Assembly (NCBI GenBank): GCA_015143295.1
Contig: CM026557.1
Location: forward strand, 23,531,760-23,595,759
Reading direction: 5' to 3'
Length of the DNA: 64,000 bases
Source of the DNA: Tetracentron sinense
Taxonomy: Eukaryota > Streptophyta > Magnoliopsida > Trochodendrales > Trochodendraceae
A program made the translations under genes and the position numbers. Positions 46,849-59,919 of this stretch are shown in pieces (the stretch's first letter is position 1; each line of letters opens with the position of its first letter). Below the pieces are notes generated by a model, which ran no database searches, was not told where the DNA came from, and was given only the letters and a program-made list of their open reading frames with translations.

Positions 46849-47300
46849 GCAACAAAACTACGCGGAATATTAGAGACGAAAATTATTTTGTCATTAATAC
46901 GTCACTTATAGTGATGGAAATAGCTTCTATTCACTAATGTTTCGTCTCTAATAAGGTATTCGACACTTATAAATATTTTTTAAAAATAAAATAAGGTATA
47001 GAGACGGAATATGATCCGTCACTAATAAGGAGTATATTTAAGGACGAAAATAATTCTGTCACTAACATGTTTTGTGATGGAACTAAGTTATTGTGACTGG
47101 ATATTTCTGTTACTATTGGATTAGAGATGTTTAGTGACGGAAATAATTCTACCATGAATAGGTTTTTTAACATAAATAATTTATTGTGACCGAATATTTC
47201 CGTCACTATTGGGTAGAGATTATTAGTGATGGAAATATCTTCATCACTATTGGATTAGAGATGTTTAGTGACAGAAATAATTCCGTCCCTACAACTCATG
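46849..47300 (+). mobile_element. Terminus and subterminal repeats of a CACTA-type transposon
   Basis: CACTGCAACAAAACTACGCGG at 46849 is a CACTA-like terminal sequence. It is followed by about ten direct and inverted copies of a GTGACGGAAATAATTCCGTCACTA-like word (for example TTAGTGACGGAAATAATTC at 47129 and its variants). Such arrays bind the transposase in En/Spm-type elements. The opposite terminus was not found; the Tat insertion at 49684 may separate it. Confidence 0.75.
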
Positions 47301-49683
47301 ATATAAAAAGAGTTTCAGAATCCACAAAAACCTATTCCCCCCCCCAAAAAAAAAAAAACTTTTCAGTCTCCCGCTCTTCTAATCTTTTTCCATTCCTCTC
47401 TTCTAATATTCTTCCTTTCACAGTAAAAATAATTAAATAACATTGGGGTTTCATCTTCTTAATGGGGTTTTGATAAATATCTTTCAAACCATGACCATCT
47501 CAACGAAGAAGATGAAGGTTTACGGTTTTAGGTTTTTACACTATGAATGTCTCTTTTTTTCCTTTCTTCATTGTCTTCCTCACATGGATGCAACTTCTTC
47601 GTTTCAGATCCGAGCACAGGTAAGCATATCATCTTCATTTTCCTTTTTTTAATCTTCTTCCATCTCTTCTAATATTCTCCCTTTCACCCTTAAAAAAAAT
47701 ATTAGGGTTTCATCCTCTTTATGGGGTTTGGATAAATCGACCAAGCCATTACTGACTCCAAGAAGAAGATGAAAGGTTTACAGTATTAGGTTTTTACACT
47801 ATTAGTCTTGATTTTTATTTGAATTGATCCTTGTAACTATGGCTTGTTGATCTCTATTTGATTATAAGTTGTATATCATAGTAACTTGGAGTTTTCTCTT
47901 TAGTTTTTACACTATTAGTTCTTGATTTTCATTTGAATGAATTTTGAACCAAATTTGATGGAGAATTAAATATTTAAGAAAACTCGATTATTTAATCTAA
48001 GAGTTCGAAAAGTAAAAGTTGTAAGGATTATATAACGGGGATGCCTTATGAATAGTAGTTCTAATTAATATTGATTTTTGTTTATATAATTTGTCTATAA
48101 GGTTTGGTACAATCCACTTTTTTATTAGTCTATATGTAATTCTTGATATTTTATTTGTTACTTCCTCAAGGTAATATGGGGAGTTATCTAAATTCAATGA
48201 AAAATAATTTTTTTTCCTTTTTCTGTTGATCTAGTTCGGTTAACTAGGTTTGATAAATTTCACAAGGTTGATTGTGTATGATAATACTGATTTTTGTTGC
48301 TTTCACTTATTTTTGAAATCTGGCCCTGACTTATGTTATTTAATCATTGTCTACAGTTACTATTTCAAAATTTGAGATATTTACACAATTGAGTTTGACT
48401 ACTTTTTTGCTCTATGGTTGCAGTTCTTTTTGAAGAAGTTCATAGACACTGACCAGTTTCTGAGGTAAGTTTGATTTACATTACTTTTCTGCACAATGGC
48501 TGTTTTTGCTGTTGATTTCTTATCTTAATTTTTTTTTTTTTCAGTTATTGTATTTGTAGTTAATCTTTTGATATGATTTTAATTCATATTACAGGCTTCG
48601 CGATCTAAAGTAACTTGGTGAGTTTAATTACCTACCCTAAAGTCAATTATCAACAAAAAGTGATCTTACAATTAGTTTACATTTGAATGCTTGTCATGAT
48701 CTAAAGTAACTTGGTGAGTTTCATTACCTACCCTAAAAAAAGATTAGAGTTCATTGGAGTATGTGGACCATCAACTTGTTAACCATATATCTCTATATAA
48801 AAAATTTAAACTTCTTAAATCTCCGGCATTTTCTATGTGAATCTACCCGGGTTTTAATAAATTACTAATGTTAGTAAATTTTTCCAAGTTCTTCTGCAAT
48901 TGTGCTCACTGATCTTGAAGGCATGTGAAAGTTATGTATTATATATTATACATGCAACAATCGATTGTAGTTGAATACGGTTTGGTGTTAATTTTTCATC
49001 TTGAAATGTGAGAATGGATGTAGGTATATGAAATAAGTGAAATCCATGACTAACAACTAGGAGCATATATTTCTATTTTAATCAGGTGGAAATGGGAAGT
49101 ATCCTTCTTTGCTTATCAAAGACATTCAATTATACTCTACTTAAAAATATTGTTTGATAATAAACTCTACTTCTGGACTATTTCTAGATGGAATTTCATG
49201 ACTAACAACTGGCATCAGTGTTGCACTATTTCTAGATGGAATTTCATTATAAAAAATAATAATTATGTTGTTCTTTAACATGTTATTTGTATTAACATAC
49301 ACATCTCGAGAAGCCCTTTTTTTTTTTTTAATTTCAATAGTTTGAACTTCTCAAATGGGTGAAGCAATGCAATGCACGTTATGAAACCTTAAAAAGTAGT
49401 ATTGTTTGTCAGCAGTAAATGTAGTTTCTTTATCCTCTTTTTCAAACTTCTAAGGTTTTGCATGTTCTCTTCTCGTGTTGCTCTATTCTTTGCTTTCAAT
49501 GTTGATTGAACACTTCTACTTATGGTATTATTAGCTACTTTAAGGATAGTTTTTGGTAGTTAATGTTGTTGATACTTTGGCTGTGCAATCAAATAAAAGA
49601 GTTATTTCAATGTCATATAGATGATCATTCCAAGGATGTCATGCGTTCGTATATTGGATTACCACCATTTGATGTTTCTATAG
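47301..49683 (+). other. Interior of the CACTA-type element, possible exon pieces
   Basis: Pieces with plausible splice sites are visible: ATGGATGCAACTTCTTCG...CACAG/GTAAGC ending at 47619, GCAG/TTCTTTTTGAAG...CTGAG/GTAAGT at about 48423-48464, and ACAG/GCTTCGCGATC...CTTG/GTGAGT at about 48595-48618. The peptides are too short to name. Near 49620-49683 a frame reading HSKDVMRSYIGLPPFDV is open up to the LTR insertion. Either captured host sequence or the transposon's own exons; low confidence. Confidence 0.3.
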
Positions 49684-52169
49684 TGTAAGCACCTAATTTT
49701 TACACCCCTTCCTTAACCATGGTTAAGCACTATTAACCATGATTATCCCTAGTTGAGTCTCAATCAAACCCTAACTTTAGGTAAACCCTAGGCTTAGTCA
49801 AACCCTAATCTTAGGTAAACCCTAGGTCAAACCCTACCTAGCCTTAGATAAACCCTAGGCAAACCCTAGGTCAAACCTAAGCAAACCCCAGTCAAACCCT
49901 AGGTAAACCATAAGTCAAACCCTAGGCCTAACCCTAGGTTAACCCTAGTAAAATCCTAGGCCTAACCCTAGGTAAACCCCAGCCCATTCCTAGGCCCAGG
50001 AAACCCAAAACTGTAGCCAAACTCCCCTGTGGGCCCAAACATGGGCCCATAAGCCTTTAGAACCCAGTGTAGTGGGGCCCACCTGCTTTATTTTAAAATT
50101 TTCAATAATAATAGTAATAACTTTACTGCCATTACTAAAAACAGCAAAATGAACAATAACCTAGGCCAATCGTGTGAGGGTTGGGCCTGGTTTAGCAAAA
50201 AACTAGAAATGACAGTAGAAACTCTACTGTCATTCTTGATATTCTGTTCAAACCGAAGCTGGCACCCCCTACAGTACCTCAGCTCCACCTCTCTTGTGTC
50301 TAGCATGCCTCTAGTAATGCCTAAACTACCCCGAGGCCTGCCCTAACCCTATATAAACCTCCTCCTCCATGCTTTAGAACCATTCCAAAAAATCCATATC
50401 AAAGTCTTGTTGGACTTCGGCCAGCCAATTGCCCAACTTTTCTAACCTCTGGTCTTCCACTTGAGGACACCCCGAGACCCCTAGGGGATCCAGATGTTAT
50501 CCCAGACCTGGGCCCAGGCTCCGCCACCGTGCACCACTGCTAGCCAACACTGTTGGAGCTCAGCTGAGAGGGTAGAACCCCTCCCTTCTTGTTTACTTTC
50601 TGTTAAAGCCCTTTATGACCCCTGGTCTTACTCTACGAGTCATTTATTTCCATTTTGTTTCTGTTTTATTGTTGTTCAACCCAAGGATAGGAGTCCCCCT
50701 ACCTCTTCATAGGTATGGAGGAACCTCCTAGAGGGTAGTAATCTTGGCTCAAAGGCCCCTGCACACATGGCACCTCCCCTACCTTTCTGGGGGTCCCTCA
50801 GGCCATGAGGGATCCCCTGGAATAGCCCTAGCCCAAGCCTAGGGTGGAAAACAATTTTCTATGCAAAATAAGGAATGACGGTAGAATAATTACCACAATT
50901 CCTAAACCCTCTATTTACAGTAGCTTAACACCCACTTGGGTGGGGCCCTAATCTATTTCAGGGCCATGGTTGGGATCCCCTGACCCTCTTCTATCCCCCT
51001 GGTCATTTCAGGTTGCCTATTTGCTGCTTAACCATAGTTAAATACTCAGAACCATAGACTGTCCAAAATGGCAGTAATGCCTCTACCGCCATTCTGAGTT
51101 ACCAAACATAGTGACTTCAGCCTAGTGGACCACTCGAGACCACTCCCTGGGCCTACCAAAGGCCCAGGGCCTTTCTTGGACTTCCCTCTATCAGTTCCAT
51201 AAGTTCATGACCTTAGGGGTGTCACCCTCGACCTTCCCTAGACCTGCAAAACCTTGTACAGGAAGCCTGCTAATGGCAGTAGACTGTCTACCACCATTCC
51301 TTGATCTCTGTATTTTTGGGTTTTGCACAGGGCCCAGACTAGGTACGAGGCCATTCCAGGCTCTGCCATGCTATCTGGGCCCACCCTGACCTGCCTAAAC
51401 CTTTAACCGGATTAACCCAACTCTGATTAACTTTTAACCATGGTTAAGCATCCCGTAACTCTTGGAAAAATCTAGAAAAATGCTAAAAATATTTTGAAAA
51501 TTGCATGAGATCAAAATGATTCTACTTTGGCCCTCTTTACCATGGTTAGTAGCCCTAACCATGGCCGATTTCCCATTTAACTCCGGTTAGCAACCCTAAC
51601 CTCAGTTAAAACATCCATTGGCCTACCGGGCCCAACCTTGGCCTACCAGACCATTTTTCTAATCTACCGGGCTAATCTTTAGTCTACCGGACTAACCCTT
51701 GGCCTACCGGGCCTAAACCTTACACTTGGCTAATCCGGTCAACCAAACCCTAGTCTACCGGACTAGTCCATTAGCCACCCTTGGTGCACACAAACACACC
51801 CCTGAGCTTTGGCTAGAGCACATGTGCCAGAACTACGATCAGTCTGATCTTACCCTTATAAGTACGTAAACAATCAAACGCGGGTTCAACCCTAGTTAGC
51901 TTTTCTTTCTTAGATTAGTATTACTTTAAACACTTAGACATTTTAACAAATCTTGACTTTAATTTGGCTTAAACCTAGGGAGTAGGGAACCATTGTAAAA
52001 TGGAAATCTCGAGGTGTGTAACACCTTCCCCAGACTTAACTAAACTTTTTACCCTGAACTCTATTGCAGACCAAAACCTTATCCAACATCCCGAGGACTT
52101 ATCCCTTCAGAATTAATAGGTGACGACTCTAAACAAAACCCTTGAAGGGTTCAAAAACCCGTGCTCACA
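49684..52169 (+). repeat. 5' LTR of the Tat element
   Basis: Begins TGTAAGCACCTAATTTTTAC and ends CCGTGCTCACA, about 2.49 kb. The first 300 bp contain many AAACCCTAGG words, and 51610-51760 has repeated CTACCGG(G/A)CTAA words. The match to the 3' LTR cannot be tested because that copy lies beyond the window. Confidence 0.85.
50350..50357 (+). promoter_or_regulatory. TATA box of the Tat LTR
   Basis: CTATATAAACCTCC, about 670 bp into the LTR, the strongest TATA-type sequence in it, followed by a C-rich stretch typical of a plant transcription start. Confidence 0.6.
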
Positions 52170-52192
52170 GCTCTGATGACTCTGTTGGGGAT
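52170..52192 (+). promoter_or_regulatory. Primer binding site region of the Tat element
   Basis: GATGACTCTGTTGGGGAT directly follows the LTR end. It resembles the GGCGACTCTGCTGGGGA-type primer site found after the LTR in many Tat elements; the matching tRNA was not determined. Confidence 0.6.
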
Positions 52193-53559
52193 AACCTAAA
52201 GGTTCAACCTGGAACCTAAGTTTAAGCCAAATAAACCTCAATTTTGTTTAAATGCCTAATTATTTAACTTAATATTAATCATTTCATTTCTTTGGGTGCT
52301 TTATGTACTGTGCATATCATACATAGCATAGTAGTGTAATGTCCTATGAAACCCAGTAGACAAGTTTATTACGCTTACGGCTGCTGGATGATCATCCTCA
52401 GTATCAGAGGCTTAAAAGTCTTAGAGGTTTGCGAAATTACTCATGTTGGGTGATTATCCTCAGGGAAGGATTTTGAACGCTCCCGCTTACATCAATCGTC
52501 ATTTTTAGGTATGTTCTATACTGGGGATCGTATATACGGTGTTAAGTGACCCTTATTCTTTTAGGAACACACTTGCATTAACCCAACATTCATACATATA
52601 GTCTAAGCTATGGTATAGTTTACAAACATCTTGCCCAGGGAGGATTACTTTAATCCTAATCTGCTTGCACCCTATACCTGTCCTCAATCGTGGTTGACTA
52701 TCTGGGTACCTTTACTCTGATAAGCACCCACCTAGGGGCATGTAATGAGTCCAACTTGTGCTTATAATAAAATACATCCAACTCTACATCCCGACATAGC
52801 ATATGGAGTTCAAATCCCAGGCAGATAGGTCTTCACAAGACCTATCCCTAACCTTGACCTAATAAGCCCTAGGTTTCCAACAACCCGGGTAAAGCACGTT
52901 GCACCTCCGTTCCTCTGCCCTATCAAATCATGTGTCTTGTCATACCTAATCAAAATAAAAAACATCATCAAAAAAATACAATAATCATCTTTGTATTTTT
53001 CATCTGCATACACAGTATACTCTCACCGAGTCTGTCTTTTTTCAAGTAGACGACAGATCCTTTAGGGATTGTTAGGTCAATTGATCAATCGTCACAGCTC
53101 GTACATTTGACATCACAGACGGCATGTAACGATAACCTCTGGAAATTAATTGAGGCATTCACTCCAAGTCAACATCTCGCTTAGGCTTAGTACTACAAGA
53201 CAGGAACCATCCTAGACCTGTCCATGGTTAAACCAGACTCGCGCCTCATGAATGCTGCAATCCAGTGTTGGAACCCATCACATATGGTGTTCAGTTTTGG
53301 TAAGAATGAGATGTCCAACACTGGAAGAGATTCAGTATTCTGGGCTTAAACACGGACGGTGAAGTCATAATACCATGCTATAAGACAACATATATATCAG
53401 GCAGACTTATTAAGGTTCTTGCATATCAAACCTGCCAGCTTGCAGCATGGTCCTAACGGCTCTTATGATCGGATACCCGTAGCATATCTTGAAAAATAGT
53501 ACAACCACAAGTGGAACCCTAACACCATAACAGCTGAACTTCCCGGTCTTAATGCCCTT

Positions 53560-54540
53560 GTACTGATAGCTATGTCTCAGTTAGTATTCCCGAAATGCCA
53601 CACCCTCGTCGAATCAGTATTGGTAGGGATCATCGAGGACATGCACAACTCCAGAACAGTTGTACCTGTCATCCTTGCAGAGCTTCTCAGAACTCTCAAC
53701 CAAGCAGGGGACCGCAGAAAGGGCATCTTCTATGCCAGTGCACCACTCTTGCATCTTTGGTTGGTAGGACACCTGCCTACAATCATCCCAGTACCTACAG
53801 ATCTCTGAGATGCGTACAGTCTACCCAGGAAGATTTCTCAGAATCAGGGGCAGATAGTGACCATAGATGTTAGAACACTGTACCAGCTTCTCCAAAAGTC
53901 TGGTAGAGGAGGAGATCATGTGGTAATGCGAGTGGCTAGTCCTGAAACAGCTACCTCATGTCGTCATAACCGGGAGACGATGCATGATCCTCACCGGTCT
54001 AACAGGCTCCACAGTCTATGCACCACTCTAAGTCCTTCACTAGTTTGGACTCCCTCAGTGTATCCCAATGATAGATCGGCAAAGAAATGATTATGTCGAC
54101 TTCACAGTGCACTCTAACAGCCTCACCTGCCACTTTCAGGCAAGTTGGCAAAGCTCCAGAAGAGAACAATGGCTAAACTTTGTGGTTACAGCAGGACCAC
54201 CAACTGACTTAGCATACTTACTGTGGGTGGAAGATCCAGACATTCCATCTGGTATGCTAGCACCAAGGGAACTGCCCACACCTATTTCAGCTCCAGCACA
54301 AGGAACCATACCCATAGCAGAAATGGTAGTGACATATTCCTGGAGAGATAGCTTTAGATCCAGCAGAAAGAGAGAAAGCTACGGAAGGCTCAGCAGGCAT
54401 TCAGGCAGTAGGAAGCGGAGTGGAACCGTGAACTTCAAGCTATGCAGGGGCAAGTCAGGCAGCTCGAGTAGACGGTTCGATCTTTTCAGAAGAAGCATAG
54501 AGGCGATACTAAAGAAATAACCATCATCAGAGTCCAACTG
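53560..54540 (+). pseudogene. Tat element extra ORF1 (DUF7745-like)
   Basis: MSQLVFPKCHTLVESVLVGI, VPVILAELLRTLNQAG and SAPLLHLWLVGHLPT follow the pattern of the plant retrotransposon domain annotated as DUF7745, found in ORF1 upstream of gag in Tat/Ogre elements. The frame shifts near 53808, and DLAYLLWVEDPDIPSG with a basic tail follows in another frame up to 54520. The molecular role of this domain is not established. The leader at 52193-53559 holds only fragments. Confidence 0.7.
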
Positions 54541-54875
54541 TACTTCTACCAAGAGCAAGTTGACAGTGCAAAGGCTGAGATGACCGACCGGATCCGACAG
54601 TTCGGATCCCGTATGTTCAATTCTACTGAGTTAATTAAAAATATGAAGGTTGAGATCACATCCCTCCAACAGCAAATCATGGACCTTAACGGTATGCCCT
54701 GGTCACTTGACTTCGCTATTCCTGACGGACTTGCCTAGGATCGAGTCTTTTTCTTTTGTTGAGTCGCATAGTCATGTACTCACTTTGCATGCATCAATGA
54801 AAAATATTTTCTAGCATTTTCTCTCTTGCGCATCATGCATATTCTTGTTTAGCTATTTCATCCATTTTCAGTTAC

Positions 54876-56660
54876 ATGAGCCGACTCATGAATCGCTCTA
54901 TGACTGTAATTCTCGCAGAAGCAGTAGCTATAGATGCAGTTCTAACTGAAGTGCCAGTCACGGAAGAAGCATACAACACAGCCTCTACTGAGAGTCAGTC
55001 AGAATTAATGGCAGAACCTTCTGATCAGCAGCAAAGAACCAGTAAAATCCTACAGTCTCATGAGAGAGATATCACAACCATGCAGGCCAAGTTCGATAGT
55101 GTTCTGGAATCCCTAAATATTCTTATTGGTGTCTGAACCGAAGAACTTTCTACCCGAATCCCTACCAGAGAAACCCTTGAACAACCGTGCTTAGAGCCAC
55201 ATCATCATATTCTCATCATCATTCTTAACCCCGGACCCACACCAGGAGGAGGAGAGGTAAACTATGATCATTTCGATGGGGAAGAACAACCCAAGACCTC
55301 ACATGTCAATCAAGACAGACCATCATCTTCAGACCCTACTCCATCTCTTCAGGACCAGCACGAAGATATTAAATAGATGAAGGAGGAAATGAGACGGATA
55401 AAAGGGGTATCTGTAAGCCCCAGTTTATCATTAGAAGACCTAACTTTCTCATCTAGGAAAGTTGTTCCCTCGGGTTTCAAAGTGCTAGACTTTAATAAGT
55501 GCGATGGCTCAGGCTGCCCTAACAACATCTATAGCTGTCTCTGGGGGACATGCTTCAGCATAACAAGAACCAACCTCTTCTCATTCAATATTTTTAGAAG
55601 AGTCTGAAAGGGGCAGCCCTTACTTGGTGGATGTCAGTAGACAAGCAGTGAGTCAAGACTTAGTAAGACGCCATAGACATCTTTGTGGATCAATATTCCT
55701 TCAATCAAGAGTATCGACCTCAGAAAAGTCAGTTGGAGCAGATGTACTAGCGTAACAATGAGTCCTTCCTGGAATATGCCACCCGTTGGAAGGAGATGCC
55801 AGCAAAAGTCCTTATTCGATCCCCAAAGAGGAGTTAGCAAGCATGTTCATGGGCACTCTGAAGCAGCCTACTCTACTCTGATGGTAACTTTACTAGTGGC
55901 GGACTTGGATACTATTGTCAAGACAGGTGCTCGCATTGAGACGACTATCCAGAGTGGTGTCATTCACTCCAGCCTAGGGCTTGCTCCCCCTAGAACAACA
56001 ACTTCAACAAATAGAAACAACGGTCCCCGGGACCAGCGAAGAAAAGAAGATGTTTAGATGGTATCTTCCGCAGCACCCATCAGATTACCAGTGTCAGCAG
56101 CTCAGTCTCAGATAGCATCCAGAAACACCCGGCCAGTTAGACAAAACCAGGGGTAAAACCGTCCTCCTAGAAATTTCACCCCTCTTCTGTACACTCTCAG
56201 CTAGTTATTAGGCTTTCTGACCAAGTAGGGTCTTCTCACCTTGAGAGGCCCTACTCCTCTCGTACCACCCGATAAACAGAGCAAAAACTACAGAGCCGAC
56301 CATCACTGCGCCTTTCATCAAGGTCCAAGTCATGTACAGACTATTGCATTGGCTTAAAATGCGACATCCAAGATCATTTGGATCCCAATGAAGGTTAAGC
56401 TGGCCCTGGAGAACACCAGCATCAACTAGATGCCACTGCCCCTACACAACAATCAGGTCAATTTCATTGATAGCAAGAGCCCGGGGCAGTGCGGCCGAGA
56501 CCTAGCGCACCAGTTGTTGATGACGGTATCATCAGGCCTTTTTACCAACCTCTGATCATGATCCATTTCCTGCAATCAATAATCCAGACCAATGCCCAGT
56601 AAACTGGCCCATAGCCTCAGCTCAAGCCTTCACCTCTTCTGGCCCTGTCAAGATCCCTTA
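54876..56660 (+). pseudogene. Tat element gag
   Basis: Begins with an acidic, Gln-rich helical stretch (54876-55136), then VPSGFKVLDFNKCDGSGCPN, the Tat gag entry block, then in shifted frames the gag core (NNESFLEYATRWKEMPAK) and CAFHQGPSH, which corresponds to the CAYH..GH zinc-knuckle variant of this lineage. Gag makes the intracellular particle. At least three frameshifts and many stops. Confidence 0.85.
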
Positions 56661-56769
56661 CATCCCCTTTTAGCCTTTTAACCTCGACCGAGTACCCGCT
56701 CCCCACTCTCTTGTCCTTGAAAGTGAATACATAGCCAACCTTACCCGATCTGGTCGGGTATAACAACCT

Positions 56770-57750
56770 CCAGTGACTGAGCCGACAAATAAAAAGGGAA
56801 CAGAGAAAGAGAAAGCAAGGGTAGCAAACCCTGAGAAAGAAACAGCAGACTCAGCAGTCCTATTGAAAATCCAAGAAAAAGCAGAAGAGTTCAATATCAC
56901 TCAGCAATTGAGCAAAATGCCCCGCCCAGATATCCATCTTGGGTATTCTCCTAACATCTGAGCATCACAGGAAACAGCTGCTCCAGGTATTTAGCAATGC
57001 GCATGTCACACCAAGCATCACGCCTGAGAAACTGGGGCATATGGTGGGGCAGGTGCTTGGATCAAGAATCATCTCCTTCACAGAGGAGAAAATATCGGAA
57101 AGTGACAAGGATCATACCCGGGTTCTCTACATTGCAGTACAGTGTATGGATAGGACATTGTCATCAGTCCCAATCGACAACGGCTTTGGCCTAAACGTCT
57201 GTGCTCTCTCTATACTGCAAAGCTTGGGGCTGAACCTTGATCAGGTGAAGAGGAGACCAATGACCATCAGAGGCAAAAATTTGGATGACATTGACTTGAC
57301 CATCAGGGTCAGACTGGCTCAGTTTACAACAAACTTTCAGGTCGTGAATGTGAAATCTTCACTCACCTTGCTCTTGGGAAGGCCGTGGATCCACACGGTC
57401 GGAGCCATTCCCTCCTCTCTCCATCAAAGAATCAATTCATTCAGGATGACCATCTGGTCATGATCCCTTCAAAGGAGATGGCAAGTTCATTCAGGGACAT
57501 CCAGGATCTGGGGCAAGGCACCACCTTCATGATATACCAGTTCGAGCAGGTCAGCTTCATCGCTCAGGCAGAAGAACAAAGCAAACAAGCAGTGCCGTCA
57601 TTTGCCAGGATGATGACCAGAATGAATTACCAGCCAGGGTTAGGCTTGAGAGTCAGGAACCAAGGGATGAAGAAGAGATACACACCTCGCTACACTCCAC
57701 CATTCGGATTGGGGTATAATCCTAAATTCGAGGACTATCACTCCAAATAA
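56770..57750 (+). pseudogene. Tat element aspartic protease region
   Basis: HTRVLYIAVQCMDRTLSSVP is followed by IDNGFGLNVCALSILQSLGL: the Asp of the retroviral-type protease site is kept, but the usual D-N-G-S-S-L-N has changed to D-N-G-F-G-L-N. LLLGRPWIHTVGAIPSSLHQ is the conserved C-terminal block. After a frame change MTRMNYQPGLGLRVRNQG and FGLGYNPKFED match the linker to RT. The protease would cut the Gag-Pol polyprotein. Confidence 0.88.
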
Positions 57751-58559
57751 GTAAAGAAGAGCAGCCGGTCGGCAAGACCAGAGCCCCAACTCCACATCTT
57801 CATAAACTTCCTGGTAGGGACATTCAAACCCTACCCTGATACCCTTCTTGCACCAGTTGCCAAAATCTCAAACCCTCAGCCCGACGCCGAGTCTGCAGGG
57901 ATTCCAGACCCAGAAGTTTTTAGTATGACATAGATGTTTGAAGAACTGACAGTCAAAGACGTCGCAGAAATGAAAGATCTAGCAGGAGAACAGGTCTGCA
58001 CCATCTCCAACAGCGCAGAGGCATCATCCAGTCATCAACCACTAATCTGTTGGTAGACCGAGGCTCTCACCATCGAGGCCATTCAGGGCCGGGGCAAGAA
58101 CAGTACAAGGCAGGTTGGTTCGATCAAGCAGTGATCAAAGCACCATTATTCTCCTCCTTTTTCTCTTTGCTCCTATTAGAAAATCCAAATGTCGGCCACT
58201 GTCGGTCTCTTTTTGTTGAGTCAATTTTTGTAAACAACAGTCATCTTATTTTATTAATAGAAAATCTGATGTTTTGACTCAAAATCATGTTTTGTAAAAA
58301 ATATTTCATATTGGTTGATGACGAAATCACACGGACTCTTCCCCTGGAAGGCCTAGTGTCCTGAAGCTAACAATAAAAAAATAATAACAAAAAACATGTT
58401 AAACTAAGCTTAATGATTTACCAGGAAATCGCCTCTGATAGGGCTACCTCCAAAACCCTCCTTGAACTTTCGGAAGTTAAGTATGAATCTAACAGGAAGA
58501 GGAACCACCTCGGGGATTCTGGACCTCCTAGAACATAGTAAAGGGATACTGCAGTCAAA
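57751..58559 (+). other. Linker between protease and RT, heavily decayed
   Basis: No intact domain. Short matches to the usual acidic linker (MFEELTVKDVAEMKD) remain. Confidence 0.5.
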
Positions 58560-59860
58560 CATCGAGGACACCGAGACCATTAACCTTGGATTCGAGGACA
58601 ACCCCTAACTCGTCAAGATCGGCACAACCATGAGCCTGCAGTAAAGAACAAATATGATTAGTTTCCTGAAGAGCTATAGTGACACTTTCGCCTGGTCATA
58701 CGCAAACATGCCTGGCGTAGACCCTGAGTGGTTAGCTAACATTGTGCTGGTACCCAAGAAGAATGGCAAGGTCCGAATGTGTATTGACTAAAGAAATCTG
58801 AACAAGGCAATCCCTAAAGACAACTTCCCTCTCCCGCATATCAACATTTTGATCGATAATCCTGTAGAGCACGAGACACTCTCATTCATGGTTGGTTTCT
58901 CCGGATACAACCAGATCAGAATGGTATAAGAAGACATAGAGAAAACCTCCTTCATCACACCTTGGGGCACTTTCTGCTACAAGGTAATGTCCTTCGAACT
59001 CAAGAATGCAGAGGCAACCTATCAGAGGGTCATGACAGCACTATTCCACGACATGATCCATAAGTCAATTGAAATCTATGTGGTTGACATGATCGTCAAA
59101 TCACCAACCGCCAGGTAACACCCTGAAGACTTGAAGAAACTGTGTGACAAACTTAGAAAATTTGACCTGAGACTGAATCCGGCCAAATGTATCTTTGGAG
59201 CCTCATCAGGAAAACTCTTTGGCTTCATAGTCAACAAAAGAGGCATTGAGATCGATCCAGCTAAAGTCAGAGCTATCATCGAAATACTGACTCCCCAGAC
59301 CGAAAAGAAAATCCGAGGCTTCCTGGGCAGAATTTAGTACATCAGTCGATTCATCTCTCAGCTCACTCCGATATGTGAGCTAATCTTCAAGATTCTTAGG
59401 AAGAATGTGCCACCAATATAGACAGATGAGTGTCAGGAAGCCTTTGACAGAATAAAGTAGTATCTTCTCCATCCTCCAGTACTTGTGCCTCCGACATCAG
59501 GATGACCACTGCTATTCTACATCTCAATACAAGAAACCTCCATGTGGTGCATCTTGACATAGCATGACGAGACTAGCAGAACAGAGCAAGCCATCTACTA
59601 TATCAGTAAGCGTCTGCTAGAGTAGGAAGAGAAGTGCAGCCCCCTCGAGAAAATTTGAATAGCACTGGTCTGGGCTACTCAGCATCGACGGCACTGTCTG
59701 CTTTCCTATCTGGCAATCCTGATCTCCCGGATGAACCCACTCAAGTACCTACTGAAAAAGCTGGCCACCACCGGAAAGACAGTCCGATGGCTCATGATGT
59801 TATCTGAATTTGACATCATGTACATGACTCAAAAGTCAATTAAGGGGCAGGCGATAGCAA
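58560..59860 (+). pseudogene. Tat element reverse transcriptase and first RNase H
   Basis: DTFAWSYANMPGVDPEWLAN opens the domain; VPKKNGKVRMCID-stop-RNLNKA, then FPLPHINILID, then PWGTFCYKVMSFELKNAEAT are canonical. The catalytic box reads IYVVDMIVKS where YVDD is expected, so one catalytic Asp is lost (about 59083). LGRI-stop-YISRFISQLTPI and ISKRLLE mark the thumb and RNase H entry, and MNPLKYLLKKLATTGKTVRW with QAIANHL the RNase H end. Stops at 58788, 58927, 59116, 59336, 59418 and 59458 were noticed. Confidence 0.92.
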
Positions 59861-59919
59861 ATCATCTGACCCACAATCCAGCACAGGACTACTTCTCAGT
59901 ACATGATCAATTCCCAGAT

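Noticed and set aside
49770-50000. Interstitial telomere candidate
   Set aside because: The words are AAACCCTAGG with irregular spacing, not tandem CCCTAAA, and they lie within the LTR of the Tat element.
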